Shown one piece after another: positions 8,493 to 18,014 of a DNA stretch of 64,000 bases. Made by a program: the position numbers and the translations under genes. The number at the start of each line of letters is the position of its first letter. The first letter of the stretch is position 1. Source of the DNA: Bacteroidales bacterium (GTDB lineage Bacteria > Bacteroidota > Bacteroidia > Bacteroidales > Muribaculaceae); NCBI GenBank assembly GCA_004552485.1, contig SFOH01000003.1, forward strand, positions 1 through 64,000, given 5' to 3'. The notes under the pieces were generated by a model. The model did no database searches. It had not been told where the DNA came from and saw only the letters and a list, made by a program, of their open reading frames with translations.

Positions 8493-10460
8493 TCAGGCAA
8501 GGCAGGCGAGCATTGTCACGGCGGCGATCACGAGGATGCCGACCAGATAGAACCAGACGTAGAACTGAGCCTGGCCTGACTGGAGGCCGCGGATGGTCCA
8601 CGACGCGCGGTTTGTGATGTAGGCGAAGCCGTTCATGGTGCCGTCGATGATGTGGCGGTCAAACCAGGCGATGGGGCGGCAGATGCCGTGGAAGATGATT
8701 TTGTGGGTGACAAACATGTAAAGCTCGTCCCAGTAGAAGCGGTGGTGAGCCCACTCCCAGAGGCGCGGCATAGCGGCGCGGAACTTGGCGGGGAGGGGAT
8801 TCTCCTTGCGGTACATGACTGTGGCGAGGGCAATGGCCAGGATGGCGATGACCACGCTGGAGATGGCGATTGAGGGGTCGAGGTGGATGTGGTAGGTGAT
8901 GTGGTTCCACGAAACCAGCTCGCCGAAGGGGATGAAGCCGGCCACGCAACTCACGCCGGCCAGGAAGATGAGGGGAATGCTCATCGACCAGGGTGCGTCG
9001 TGCGGGCGATGCTTGAATTCGGGGTTGTTCCACCAGAAGATGAGGTAGTAGAGGCGGAACATGTAGAATGCGGTGAGGGCGGCCACCATGGTCATCCAGA
9101 CGCCGATCCAGGGGCTCCAGGCGTAGCAGGCCGAGAGGATTTCGTCCTTGGAGAAGAATCCGGAGAAGGGCGGGATGCCGGCGATGGCCAGACAGCCGAT
9201 GAGGAATGTCCACTGAGTGATGGGCATGTATTTGCGCAGGCCGCCCATGGCGGTGTAGTTGTTGGAGTGAACGGCATGAATCAGGGCGCCGGCGCCGAGG
9301 AAGAGCAGGGCCTTGAACATGGCGTGTGTGAAGAGGTGGAACATTGAGGCCATGAAACCGAGGCCGTGGTGGCAGACTTCGCCGTGGCCGAGCGAGGCGA
9401 CGCCGAGGCTGACCATCATGAACGCGATCTGCGAGATGGTCGAGAAGGCGAGTACGCGCTTGATGTCGATCTGTGCGCAGGCAACGACAGCGGCGTAGAA
9501 GGCAGTGACGGCGCCGACGACGACGATGAAGACTGTTGCGGCATACTCGAGCATGTAGACGGGGAACATGCGAGCCACCAGGAATACGCCTGCCACAACC
9601 ATGGTGGCGGCGTGGATGAGTGCGGAAACGGGAGTGGGGCCTTCCATAGCGTCAGGCAGCCAGATGTGGAGGGGCATCATAGCCGATTTGCCCATGCCGC
9701 CAACATAGATGAGGACGAGGGCCCAGGTGAGCACTGAGGCGCCCATGAAGGTTGCGCCGCCTGTCGACGCCAGCACGCCGGCGGGGTTGTCGGTGAGTGT
9801 GGCGAAGTCGAAGGTGTCGGTGTAGAAAGAGAGGATGAGGATGCCGATGAGGAAGCCCAGGTCGGCGAAGCGGGTGACGATGAAGGCTTTCTTGGAGGCG
9901 GAGACGGCGGCGGGGAGGGTGTAGTAGAATCCGATGAGCAGGTAGGACGAAGCGCCCACGAGCTCCCAGAAGATGTACATCTGGAAGATGTTGGTGGCGA
10001 CCACGAGGCCGAGCATCGAGAATGAGAAGAGGCTCAGGAATGCGTAGTAGCGCTGGAAACCGCGTTCACCCTCCATGTAGCCCAGCGAGTAGAGATGGAC
10101 GCAGAAGGAGATGGTGGTGATGACCACGAGCATCATGGCGGAGATGGGGTCGAGATAGAAGCCGAGTTTGATGACAAGGTTCTGAGTGAACACCAGCCAG
10201 GTTTGGTCGAAGACGGTGTAGTGGAGTCGTTCGATTGTTCCGTCGGCGAGAGTGGTCTGGAAAGCGGGGTCGCCGCTGAAGAAGTATGTTGCGGCAATCA
10301 TGCAGGCGAACACCAGGCAGGCGCCCATGCCCGTAATGCCGAAGGCGGCGGCCACCTTGTGGGGCAGCTTGCTGCCGGCAATGCCCAGCCACAGGAAGTT
10401 GAAGAGCGGTATGGCCAGAATGAGCAGTGACAATACCGGCAGTGTTGAGTTGATATCCAT
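8493..10460 (-). CDS. nuoL: NADH-quinone oxidoreductase subunit L
   Basis: 655 residues. The largest antiporter-like subunit, which carries the long lateral helix of the complex I membrane arm at its C-terminus. Signatures: FWELVGASSYLLIGFYYT, KSAMMPLHIWLPDAMEGPTP (the conserved loop of the Mrp/Nqo12 family), AFSTISQIAFMMVSLGVA, LAIAGIPPFSGFFSKDEIL. The C-terminal 100 residues include the amphipathic region FYWDELYMFVTHKIIFHGIC. Only 6 bp separate it from nuoK, consistent with translational coupling. Confidence 0.96.
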   Translation of the reverse strand: MDINSTLPVLSLLILAIPLFNFLWLGIAGSKLPHKVAAAFGITGMGACLVFACMIAATYFFSGDPAFQTTLADGTIERLHYTVFDQTWLVFTQNLVIKLGFYLDPISAMMLVVITTISFCVHLYSLGYMEGERGFQRYYAFLSLFSFSMLGLVVATNIFQMYIFWELVGASSYLLIGFYYTLPAAVSASKKAFIVTRFADLGFLIGILILSFYTDTFDFATLTDNPAGVLASTGGATFMGASVLTWALVLIYVGGMGKSAMMPLHIWLPDAMEGPTPVSALIHAATMVVAGVFLVARMFPVYMLEYAATVFIVVVGAVTAFYAAVVACAQIDIKRVLAFSTISQIAFMMVSLGVASLGHGEVCHHGLGFMASMFHLFTHAMFKALLFLGAGALIHAVHSNNYTAMGGLRKYMPITQWTFLIGCLAIAGIPPFSGFFSKDEILSACYAWSPWIGVWMTMVAALTAFYMFRLYYLIFWWNNPEFKHRPHDAPWSMSIPLIFLAGVSCVAGFIPFGELVSWNHITYHIHLDPSIAISSVVIAILAIALATVMYRKENPLPAKFRAAMPRLWEWAHHRFYWDELYMFVTHKIIFHGICRPIAWFDRHIIDGTMNGFAYITNRASWTIRGLQSGQAQFYVWFYLVGILVIAAVTMLACLA

Positions 10461-10466
10461 GATGCG

Positions 10467-10799
10467 TTAGAATTTCATTTCGTTGACAGAGGTGACGTCA
10501 ACGTTATGGACGGCTCTGTAGATGTTGATGATGATGGCTATTGCGAGGGCTGTCTCGGCGGCGGCGATGGCTATTGCAAAGAGCGTGAAGAACATGCCCT
10601 CCATGGAGTGGGGGAAGAAGTAGCGGTTGAAGACCACGAAGTTGATGTCCACGGCATTGAGCATGAGCTCGATGGAGATGAGCATGGCAATGAGGTTCTT
10701 GCGTGTGAGGAAGCCGTAAACGCCGGCGCAGAACATCAGCAGGCTGGGGATGAGATACCACAGCGGGGTGATGTGTATTGAGTTTAGAAGTTCATTCAT
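10467..10799 (-). CDS. nuoK: NADH-quinone oxidoreductase subunit K
   Basis: 110 residues with three transmembrane helices, typical of NuoK. Conserved membrane glutamates sit in LIAMLISIELMLNAVDINFV and in the Ala-rich TM3 FAIAIAAAETALAIAIIINI. It forms the E-channel of complex I together with NuoJ and NuoA. Gaps are 24 bp from nuoJ and 6 bp to nuoL. Confidence 0.95.
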   Translation of the reverse strand: MNELLNSIHITPLWYLIPSLLMFCAGVYGFLTRKNLIAMLISIELMLNAVDINFVVFNRYFFPHSMEGMFFTLFAIAIAAAETALAIAIIINIYRAVHNVDVTSVNEMKF

Positions 10800-10823
10800 A
10801 GCTGTAATTCTGTTTCTACGTTT

Positions 10824-11354
10824 TTAACGTTTACGTGCCACGACAACACCACCGATGATGCAGGCGAGCAGGAGCACTGAGATGGCCTCGAAGGGGAGGA
10901 GATAGAGGCCTGATGACGAGCCTCCTGCTGCAGTGCCTACGAGCTGGCCGCCGATTTCGTGCATGTCGGGGTTCTCCATGTAGGGGAGCTTGGTGGTGAG
11001 CAGGGCGCAGCGCGATACGAGGGCATAGGCTGTGACGCCGAGCATGGCCACGGCGGCGATGAGGCCCATGGTGCGGCGGCGCGAGTGGAGGCGCTCCGAG
11101 TTGTCGCCCGGGTGGGTGGTGAGCAGGATCGAGAAGACGAAGAGCACGACGATGCCGCCGGCATAGACGGCGATCTGCACGGCTCCCAGGAATTCGTAAT
11201 CGAGCATGAAGTACACGCCGGCTGTCGCGAACAGCGTGAAGAGCAGGTAGGTGGCGGCGCGCAGAATCTTGCGGGTCACCACGGCCATGATGCCGAAGCC
11301 CACCATTGCGAGGGCCAGGATGGCGTAGATGATTAAACTACCGAGTGAGTCCAT
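10824..11354 (-). CDS. nuoJ: NADH-quinone oxidoreductase subunit J
   Basis: 176 residues with five predicted membrane helices. The conserved motif LDYEFLGAVQIAVYAGGIVV, followed by LFVFSILLT, identifies NuoJ (the pi-bulge helix TM3 of complex I). The protein ends LLACIIGGVVVARKR. It lies 83 bp downstream of nuoI and 24 bp upstream of nuoK. Confidence 0.95.
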   Translation of the reverse strand: MDSLGSLIIYAILALAMVGFGIMAVVTRKILRAATYLLFTLFATAGVYFMLDYEFLGAVQIAVYAGGIVVLFVFSILLTTHPGDNSERLHSRRRTMGLIAAVAMLGVTAYALVSRCALLTTKLPYMENPDMHEIGGQLVGTAAGGSSSGLYLLPFEAISVLLLACIIGGVVVARKR

Positions 11355-11437
11355 ATTGTGATTTCAGTTTTTTCAACAGAGTTTGTATCCTTTCGGAGGG
11401 TTGATTGGGTTGCCTTGAGGGGTGAAGCGGCGGGGCG

Positions 11438-12154
11438 TCAGCTGTTGGCTTCGCCTTTCTCGCGGGCGGCCTTGATGGCTGCGGCTTTGGCTTTGGCCTC
11501 GGCAATCTTGCGTGCGAGCTCGGGGTCGGCCATAGCGGCGGCCTTGGCTTTCTCGGCCGGGGTCATGGGCGCGGGCTCGCCGGCGGCGGCAGCCTTGGCT
11601 TTTGCGGCGGCCATGGCGGCGGCTTTGGCCTTTGCCTCGGCTATCTTGCGCTCGCGCTCGGCGGCGGCAGCGGCCAGCTGTTCGGGCGTGGGTGCCGGCT
11701 CTTCTTTCTCCGGCAGATAGTTGAGCTGTTTCACGAGTTTGGAGCGGGTGAAGACGGCCTGTTCGAAGTTGTTGCTGAAGTCCAGGGCCTGGGTGGGGCA
11801 GTTGGTGACGCAGAGCTGGCAGAATGTGCAGCTGCCCAGGTCGTAGGAGTACTTGACGAGTTTGCGTTTTTTGCCGGTGAGGGTGTCCACCATCTTTGTC
11901 TGCAGGGAGATGGTGCCGTTGGGGCACACGCGCTCGCAGGTGCCGCAGGCGATGCATTTGTGGTTGCCCTCTTTGTCATAGACGAGCTCGAGGCAGGCGC
12001 GGAAGCGCTCGGGCCATTTGTAGGTGTCGCGGTCTTCGGGATAGCGTTCTGTGATTTTCGGCGTCACAAACTCTTTGCCGGTGACTGACAGGCCTTTGAT
12101 GAGGCTGGCGAATCCGTTGCCAAGAGATTTGAAGTATTCTTTTACACTACTCAT
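11438..12154 (-). CDS. nuoI: NADH-quinone oxidoreductase subunit I with long Ala/Lys-rich C-terminal tail
   Basis: 238 residues. The first 150 match NuoI, with two 4Fe-4S motifs, CIACGTCERVCP (Cys 67, 70, 73, 77) and CTFCQLCVTNCP (Cys 109, 112, 115, 119), which carry clusters N6a and N6b towards the quinone. Residues 152-238 are an unusual tail made almost only of Ala, Lys, Glu, Arg, Met and Pro, in which KIAEAKAKAAA occurs twice. This looks like a charged single helix, or a coiled coil broken at PAPMTPAEK. Family members usually end soon after the second cluster. It is the first nuo gene after the atp block, 78 bp past atpG. Confidence 0.95.
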   Translation of the reverse strand: MSSVKEYFKSLGNGFASLIKGLSVTGKEFVTPKITERYPEDRDTYKWPERFRACLELVYDKEGNHKCIACGTCERVCPNGTISLQTKMVDTLTGKKRKLVKYSYDLGSCTFCQLCVTNCPTQALDFSNNFEQAVFTRSKLVKQLNYLPEKEEPAPTPEQLAAAAAERERKIAEAKAKAAAMAAAKAKAAAAGEPAPMTPAEKAKAAAMADPELARKIAEAKAKAAAIKAAREKGEANS

Positions 12155-12232
12155 TATCTATCTGTGAGTTGCTGAGGTTTTGATTGGGTTTTGTTCAGTT
12201 GAAATATATGGGGTGGAGGGGGGAGTGGCGGT

Positions 12233-13126
12233 TTAGTCGCGCACCTGGCCTCCGACGATGTCGAGGAGTTCGTTGGTGATAGACTGCTGGCGCAGTTTGT
12301 TGTATTCGAGGCGCAGCGAGTCGAGCAGGTTTTTGGCGTTGTCGTTGGCGGCCTGCATGGCCATGACGCGGGCGGCCTGCTCGGAGGCGCGGTTCTCCGT
12401 GAAGATGTCCTGCATGACAGACATGAGGAACATGGGGAGCACGGTGTTGAAGATGGCGTTGGGGTTGGGCTCGAACAGGTAGGGGCGGCCTGTCTCGGCG
12501 GGGGCGCCGGCACCGGTGAATGTCTCGGGCAGCACGGGCAGGAGCTGTGCGGCGACGGGGCGCTGGCGGCCGGCGGTGTAGAACTTCATGTAGAGCGTGT
12601 CGACGCGGTCGTATTCGCCGGTCTGGAACTTCTGTTCGAGGCTCTGCATGAAGGAGTTGACGGGTGCGCCTTCGGTCTTCGAGTCGACGCCATCCGGGGC
12701 GGGGACCACGGCGGTGTTGGCCATGGTGAGGTGGCTGAGGGCATGGACGATTTTGCGGCCGATGCCCATGACGTCGATGTGGACGTCGTTGCCGAGCGAG
12801 GTGCGAAGCTCGCCCAGATATTCGACGAGGCGTTTGTAGAGGTTGGCGTTGTAGGCGCCGCAGAGGCCGTCGTCGCTGCCCCAGACAATCACCAGCAGGC
12901 GGCGTGTCTCGGCCGGGGCCGTGACGATGGGTGAGTTGAACCGGGCGTCGGAGCTGAGCACGTTGCCGATGATGGTTTCGATCTGGCTGCGGAAGGGCAC
13001 CTGGCGCTGCAATGAGCTTTCAGCCTTGTGCATCTTTGCGGATGAAATCATCTTCATGGCGCCGGTGATTTTCTCTGACGAGGCCACGGACCCGATGCGT
13101 CCTTTTAGTTCTCTGAGTGTTGCCAT
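12233..13126 (-). CDS. atpG: ATP synthase F1 gamma subunit
   Basis: 297 residues, the normal length. The N-terminal helix MATLRELKGRIGSVASSEKITGAMKMISS-type sequence (residues 1-28) and the C-terminal helix with AMQAANDNAKNLLDSLRLEYN and RQQSITNELLDIVGG are the two strands of the central rotor shaft. SDDGLCGAYNANLYKRL is the conserved core segment. Last gene of the atp block; it is followed directly by nuoI with no terminator in the 78-bp gap. Confidence 0.97.
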   Translation of the reverse strand: MATLRELKGRIGSVASSEKITGAMKMISSAKMHKAESSLQRQVPFRSQIETIIGNVLSSDARFNSPIVTAPAETRRLLVIVWGSDDGLCGAYNANLYKRLVEYLGELRTSLGNDVHIDVMGIGRKIVHALSHLTMANTAVVPAPDGVDSKTEGAPVNSFMQSLEQKFQTGEYDRVDTLYMKFYTAGRQRPVAAQLLPVLPETFTGAGAPAETGRPYLFEPNPNAIFNTVLPMFLMSVMQDIFTENRASEQAARVMAMQAANDNAKNLLDSLRLEYNKLRQQSITNELLDIVGGQVRD

Positions 13127-13205
13127 TTGGGGATTACTGAGCTGATGACTGAGTTTAGTTGGTGAGTTGTGCTCCGGAGGGGAGATGGTTTATATAGAGT
13201 TGCGT

Positions 13206-14783
<1,578 letters not shown>

Positions 14784-14882
14784 TGTGAGGTATGTTGTTC
14801 TTGAGGAGTTACTTTATGACTTGAGAGGTGTTTGTTTTTTTGGGGTGTCAGAGCCGAAGGCGGCTCTGTAAGAGGTTGGGGG

Positions 14883-15428
14883 TCAGCTGATGAGGTGCTG
14901 GCGCATCTGCTCGAGTTCGTTGCGCACGGAGGCGTCGAGGCGTTCGTTCTCGATGTTCACGACGAATCCGCCGATGAGGTCGGGGTCGACGGTGAAGGAG
15001 TACTCGGCCGTGGCGCCGTGGAGATGGCGTTCGACGAGGGAGGTGATGCGGCTGCGGTCGCTGTCCGAGAGGGGCGCGGCCGACTCGATGTTGACGCTGT
15101 AGATGTTGTTGGTGCGACGGTAGAGCATCTCGTAGGCGATGGCGGTTTCGTGGAGCAGGTCGATGCGGTGGTTGCGGATGAGCAGGCTCACGAAATCGTC
15201 GAGGATGGGGTCTTTACCGGGCACGGTGCCGGCGGCGGAGGCAGCGAGCTGCTGTTTGTCGGCGTCGGAGACAAAGGGGTTGGCCAGAGCTTTCTGCAGG
15301 CCCGGCGTGGAGCTGAAGGCGGCGCTGATGCGCTGCATGAGGGCGTAGACGCCGGCGGTGGCGTCCTTCTCGGCTGCGTATTTGTAGAGAGCCTTGGCAT
15401 AGCGCCGCGGCAGAAGTCCTTGGTCCAT
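14883..15428 (-). CDS. atpH: ATP synthase F1 delta subunit
   Basis: 181 residues, the usual length for the delta/OSCP subunit that holds F1 to the peripheral stalk. N-terminal six-helix domain: RRYAKALYKYAAEKDA and LANPFVSDADKQQLA. C-terminal part: ITSLVERHLHGATAEYSFTV, DPDLIGGFVVNIENERLDAS, ending VRNELEQMRQHLIS. Position between atpF and atpA agrees. Confidence 0.94.
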   Translation of the reverse strand: MDQGLLPRRYAKALYKYAAEKDATAGVYALMQRISAAFSSTPGLQKALANPFVSDADKQQLAASAAGTVPGKDPILDDFVSLLIRNHRIDLLHETAIAYEMLYRRTNNIYSVNIESAAPLSDSDRSRITSLVERHLHGATAEYSFTVDPDLIGGFVVNIENERLDASVRNELEQMRQHLIS

Positions 15429-15463
15429 TGTCCTTTGCGGTTTTTTTGAGGGGTGAGCGTCAG

Positions 15464-15994
15464 TTACTTTTTGGCGGCGTCGGCCTGGGGCTTGCCGTCG
15501 TTGTTGTTTTCAATCTCGTCCAGGTAGGTGTTGACAAGTTCGGACTGTGCCTTGGGGTCGGCCATCTGGTTCTTGACAACTTTTGCGGCGATGTTGAGTG
15601 CAAAGTCGCTCACCTGGTCACGGAACTGCTTCTCAGCCTGCTTCTGCTGCTGGGCGATGGAGACACGAGCGGCGTCCATCACCTTCTGGGCCTCCTGCTG
15701 GGCGGCGGTGCGGGCTTCCTCGATGATCTGAGTCTTCATGCGGTCGGCGTCGCGGAGCATGTCGGCTTGCTGGGCGCGGGTCTGGTTGAGCATCTTCTCC
15801 GACTCTTTCTGAGCGTTGTCAAGATGGATTTTGGCGTTCTGGGCATATTCAACACCCTTGTCGATGAGGTCAGCGCGCTTGTCCACGGTCTTGAGGATAA
15901 CGGGCCAGGCGAACTTCCACAGGATGAAGAAGAGGACAGCGAAGCCCACGAACATCCAGAAGACAAGTCCAAAGTCAGGTTTGAATAGTTCCAT
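15464..15994 (-). CDS. atpF: ATP synthase Fo b subunit
   Basis: 176 residues. One N-terminal membrane helix (LVFWMFVGFAVLFFILWKFA, about 10-30) leads into a long charged coiled coil that forms the peripheral stalk. KRADLIDKGVEYAQNAKIHL and QTRAQQADMLRDADRMKTQI are typical. It ends in a short polar tail. Gap to atpE is 156 bp and contains a stem-loop; gap to atpH is 35 bp. Confidence 0.95.
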   Translation of the reverse strand: MELFKPDFGLVFWMFVGFAVLFFILWKFAWPVILKTVDKRADLIDKGVEYAQNAKIHLDNAQKESEKMLNQTRAQQADMLRDADRMKTQIIEEARTAAQQEAQKVMDAARVSIAQQQKQAEKQFRDQVSDFALNIAAKVVKNQMADPKAQSELVNTYLDEIENNNDGKPQADAAKK

Positions 15995-16054
15995 AACCTA
16001 TTAAGATGATTGTTAAAATCTGAGAGATGATTAGAGAATAGTTGGGGGGAAGGC

Positions 16055-16103
16055 CTTCACCCTTGGCGCCCGCCGCCGGGTGGCGGCGGGGCTTGTGGTG
16101 AAG
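16055..16103 (-). promoter_or_regulatory. Stem-loop between atpE and atpF
   Basis: An outer stem CTTCACC / GGTGAAG (16055-16061 / 16097-16103) encloses a GC-rich inner stem GCCCGCCGCC / GGCGGCGGGGC. There is no T-tract. It sits just after the atpE stop in the transcript. The c subunit is needed in many more copies than b, so a processing or stabilising element here is plausible; this is inference. Confidence 0.4.
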
Positions 16104-16150
16104 TCGGATGAGTTTAGGAGGCGTAATGGCCTGTGAACCTGCCGCTTGGC

Positions 16151-16390
16151 TTAGACGAACAGGGCCAGTACGCAGACAATAACGGCGAAGAGGGCAACAC
16201 CCTCAACCAGGGCGGCAATCACAATCATGTTCGAGCGGATGTCGCCTGCGCTCTCAGGCTGGCGTGCGATGGCCTCCATTGCGGCGGCGCCGATTTTGCC
16301 GATACCGATACCTGCGCCGATGGCTGCAATTGCTGCGCCGATGCTGGCGCCCAGACCTACGAGGCCTTCTGCTGCTAAAATTCCTAACAT
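16151..16390 (-). CDS. atpE: ATP synthase Fo c subunit
   Basis: 79 residues, two membrane helices joined by the polar loop ARQPE (42-46). The ion-carrying carboxylate is E63 in ALVEGVALFAVIV. The Na+ signature of Ilyobacter-type rings (Gln in the first helix, Glu-Ser in the second) is absent: I30 stands where Q32 would be and G64 follows the Glu. This argues for H+ coupling. The ring rotates against AtpB. RBS and start are unambiguous at the first Met. Confidence 0.96.
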   Translation of the reverse strand: MLGILAAEGLVGLGASIGAAIAAIGAGIGIGKIGAAAMEAIARQPESAGDIRSNMIVIAALVEGVALFAVIVCVLALFV

Positions 16391-16480
16391 AATCTTTGAG
16401 TTTTTGTGGAGTTTGTTATTTTTGTTTTGTTTATATTTCTCTGTTTGTCAGGCCATTGAGGGCCTGTGTGGGGTTCTTTG

Positions 16481-17701
16481 TTACTTGGCGGCTGCGGGAG
16501 CCGGGGCGGCTTTGACGGGTTCGATGGCCGAGTCGAGGCCGGTGTTGACCATGTGGTCCTCGAGGCGCTCTTCACGCTCGCGGCGTTCGTCGGCGTCGTG
16601 CTGCTCTTTGCTTTCCTTCTCATGCTCTTTCTCCTGAGCCAGGCTGATGAAGATGGTGCTCAGCATGGTGAAGACGTAGGCCTGGATGAAGCTGACCAGC
16701 ACGTCGATCAGCAGCATGAACACGCTGAACAGCACGCTGACAACCGTGGTGGCGCCGCCGGCGATGGGGTTCACGGCCGAGAAGATGAAGATGAGCAGGG
16801 TGAGGACGAGCACAATCATGTGGCCGCCCATCATGTTGGCGAAGAGACGGACGGTGAGGGCCGCCGGTTTGGTGAACATGCCGAAGATTTCGATCATGGG
16901 CATGATGGGGAGGGGGAACTTCAGCCACAGGGGCACGTCGGGCCAGAAAATTTCTTTCCAGTAGTGCTTGTTGCCGAAGATGTTGGTCACCAGGAATGTG
17001 AGGACGGCGAGGGTGAGGGTGACGGCGATGTTGCCGGTGAGGTTCGCGCCGCCGGGGAAGACAACGACCAGTCCCAGCAGGTTCATGAAGAAGATGAAGA
17101 AGAAGACGGTCATCAGATAGGGGGCGAACTTCATGGCCTTGTCCTTGAGGGTGGACTTGACCACGCTGTCCCAGATGAAGACGACGAGCACCTCGACGAA
17201 GCCGAGGCCCTTGCGGGGCGCCTTGAGCGGGTTGCGCTTGTGGAAGCGTGCCAGCCAGATGAGCAACCATGCCACGACGATGAAGGAGATGAACATGGCG
17301 GCCACGTTCTTGGTGATGGAGATGTCGAATGTGGGCTTGACTTCCTGACCGTCGGAGAGCACCTGAACGACCTTGCCCTTGTAGGGGGAGTCGTGGCCGG
17401 CGATGCGGAATGTGACGCCGTCGGCGGTGGTGTACTCCTGACCGTTGTCAAGCCGTGAGGACAGGAAGCAGTGCCAGCCGTCGCCCTTAGCCTTGACGAT
17501 GACGGGGAGGGGTATGCGCTTGTGGTGGTTGAAGGGCACTTCCCAGCCGTAACCGTCGCCAAGGTGCTCGAAGATAATTTCCTTGGGGTCCAGGGCCTTC
17601 TCCTCCTTGTGGGTGGCGTCAGTGGCGGCATCGGCCATGGCGGGGACGGCCAGAACCATTGCTGCCAGCGCGGCGAAGAGTATGCTGATTATCTTTCTCA
17701 T
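16481..17701 (-). CDS. atpB: ATP synthase Fo a subunit, extended form
   Basis: 406 residues, longer than the about 270 of proteobacterial AtpB. It starts with a signal peptide (MRKIISILFAALAAMVLAVPA) and a periplasmic domain of about 110 residues, a form I know from Bacteroidetes. The membrane domain has the essential Arg in LTVRLFANMMGGHMIVLV and the last helices VSFIQAYVFTMLSTIFISLA. A further C-terminal extension of about 55 residues is very charged (EKEHEKESKEQHDADERRER) and ends in Ala/Pro. It forms the proton half-channels against the c ring. Thirteen bp separate it from atpC. Confidence 0.95.
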   Translation of the reverse strand: MRKIISILFAALAAMVLAVPAMADAATDATHKEEKALDPKEIIFEHLGDGYGWEVPFNHHKRIPLPVIVKAKGDGWHCFLSSRLDNGQEYTTADGVTFRIAGHDSPYKGKVVQVLSDGQEVKPTFDISITKNVAAMFISFIVVAWLLIWLARFHKRNPLKAPRKGLGFVEVLVVFIWDSVVKSTLKDKAMKFAPYLMTVFFFIFFMNLLGLVVVFPGGANLTGNIAVTLTLAVLTFLVTNIFGNKHYWKEIFWPDVPLWLKFPLPIMPMIEIFGMFTKPAALTVRLFANMMGGHMIVLVLTLLIFIFSAVNPIAGGATTVVSVLFSVFMLLIDVLVSFIQAYVFTMLSTIFISLAQEKEHEKESKEQHDADERREREERLEDHMVNTGLDSAIEPVKAAPAPAAAK

Positions 17702-17714
17702 AATAGGGGACGGG

Positions 17715-17951
17715 TTAATAAATGCACACAGACACTACGTTGTTGTCGATATCCGCGATGCCGCCTTTCACCTCGAACTCATGCTCGGTGCCGTTGTCCT
17801 GACGGTACATGATTTTGCCGGGTGCCAGAGAAGACACCAGCGAGGCGTGGTGGTTAAGGACGGTGAATCGGCCCATGGTTCCGGGGAGCTGAACGCTCTC
17901 GACGGTACCCTGGAAAACGACCTCAGTTGTGGATATGATCTTCAGTGTCAT
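17715..17951 (-). CDS. atpC: ATP synthase F1 epsilon subunit, short form
   Basis: Only 78 residues: the N-terminal beta-sandwich (MTLKIISTTEVVFQGTVESV, LPGTMGRFTVLNHHASLVSS, FEVKGGIADIDNNVVSV). The C-terminal helical hairpin that blocks ATP hydrolysis in longer homologues (about 130-140 residues) is missing. The stop is natural and followed directly by atpB, so this is not a frameshift. Short epsilons are known in Bacteroidetes. Inhibition of hydrolysis by epsilon should therefore not operate here. Confidence 0.93.
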   Translation of the reverse strand: MTLKIISTTEVVFQGTVESVQLPGTMGRFTVLNHHASLVSSLAPGKIMYRQDNGTEHEFEVKGGIADIDNNVVSVCIY

Positions 17952-18014
17952 TGCGTTGTTTTAATGGTTAAGGTTCACACTTGCGGTGTAGTGAGAAACT
18001 GCGCGGGCTGGGGG

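Noticed and set aside
16151..16390. Sodium-dependent c ring, suggested by the neighbouring Na+ decarboxylase in the same window
   Set aside because: The Gln and Glu-Ser ligands of Na+-binding c subunits are absent (I30, E63-G64).
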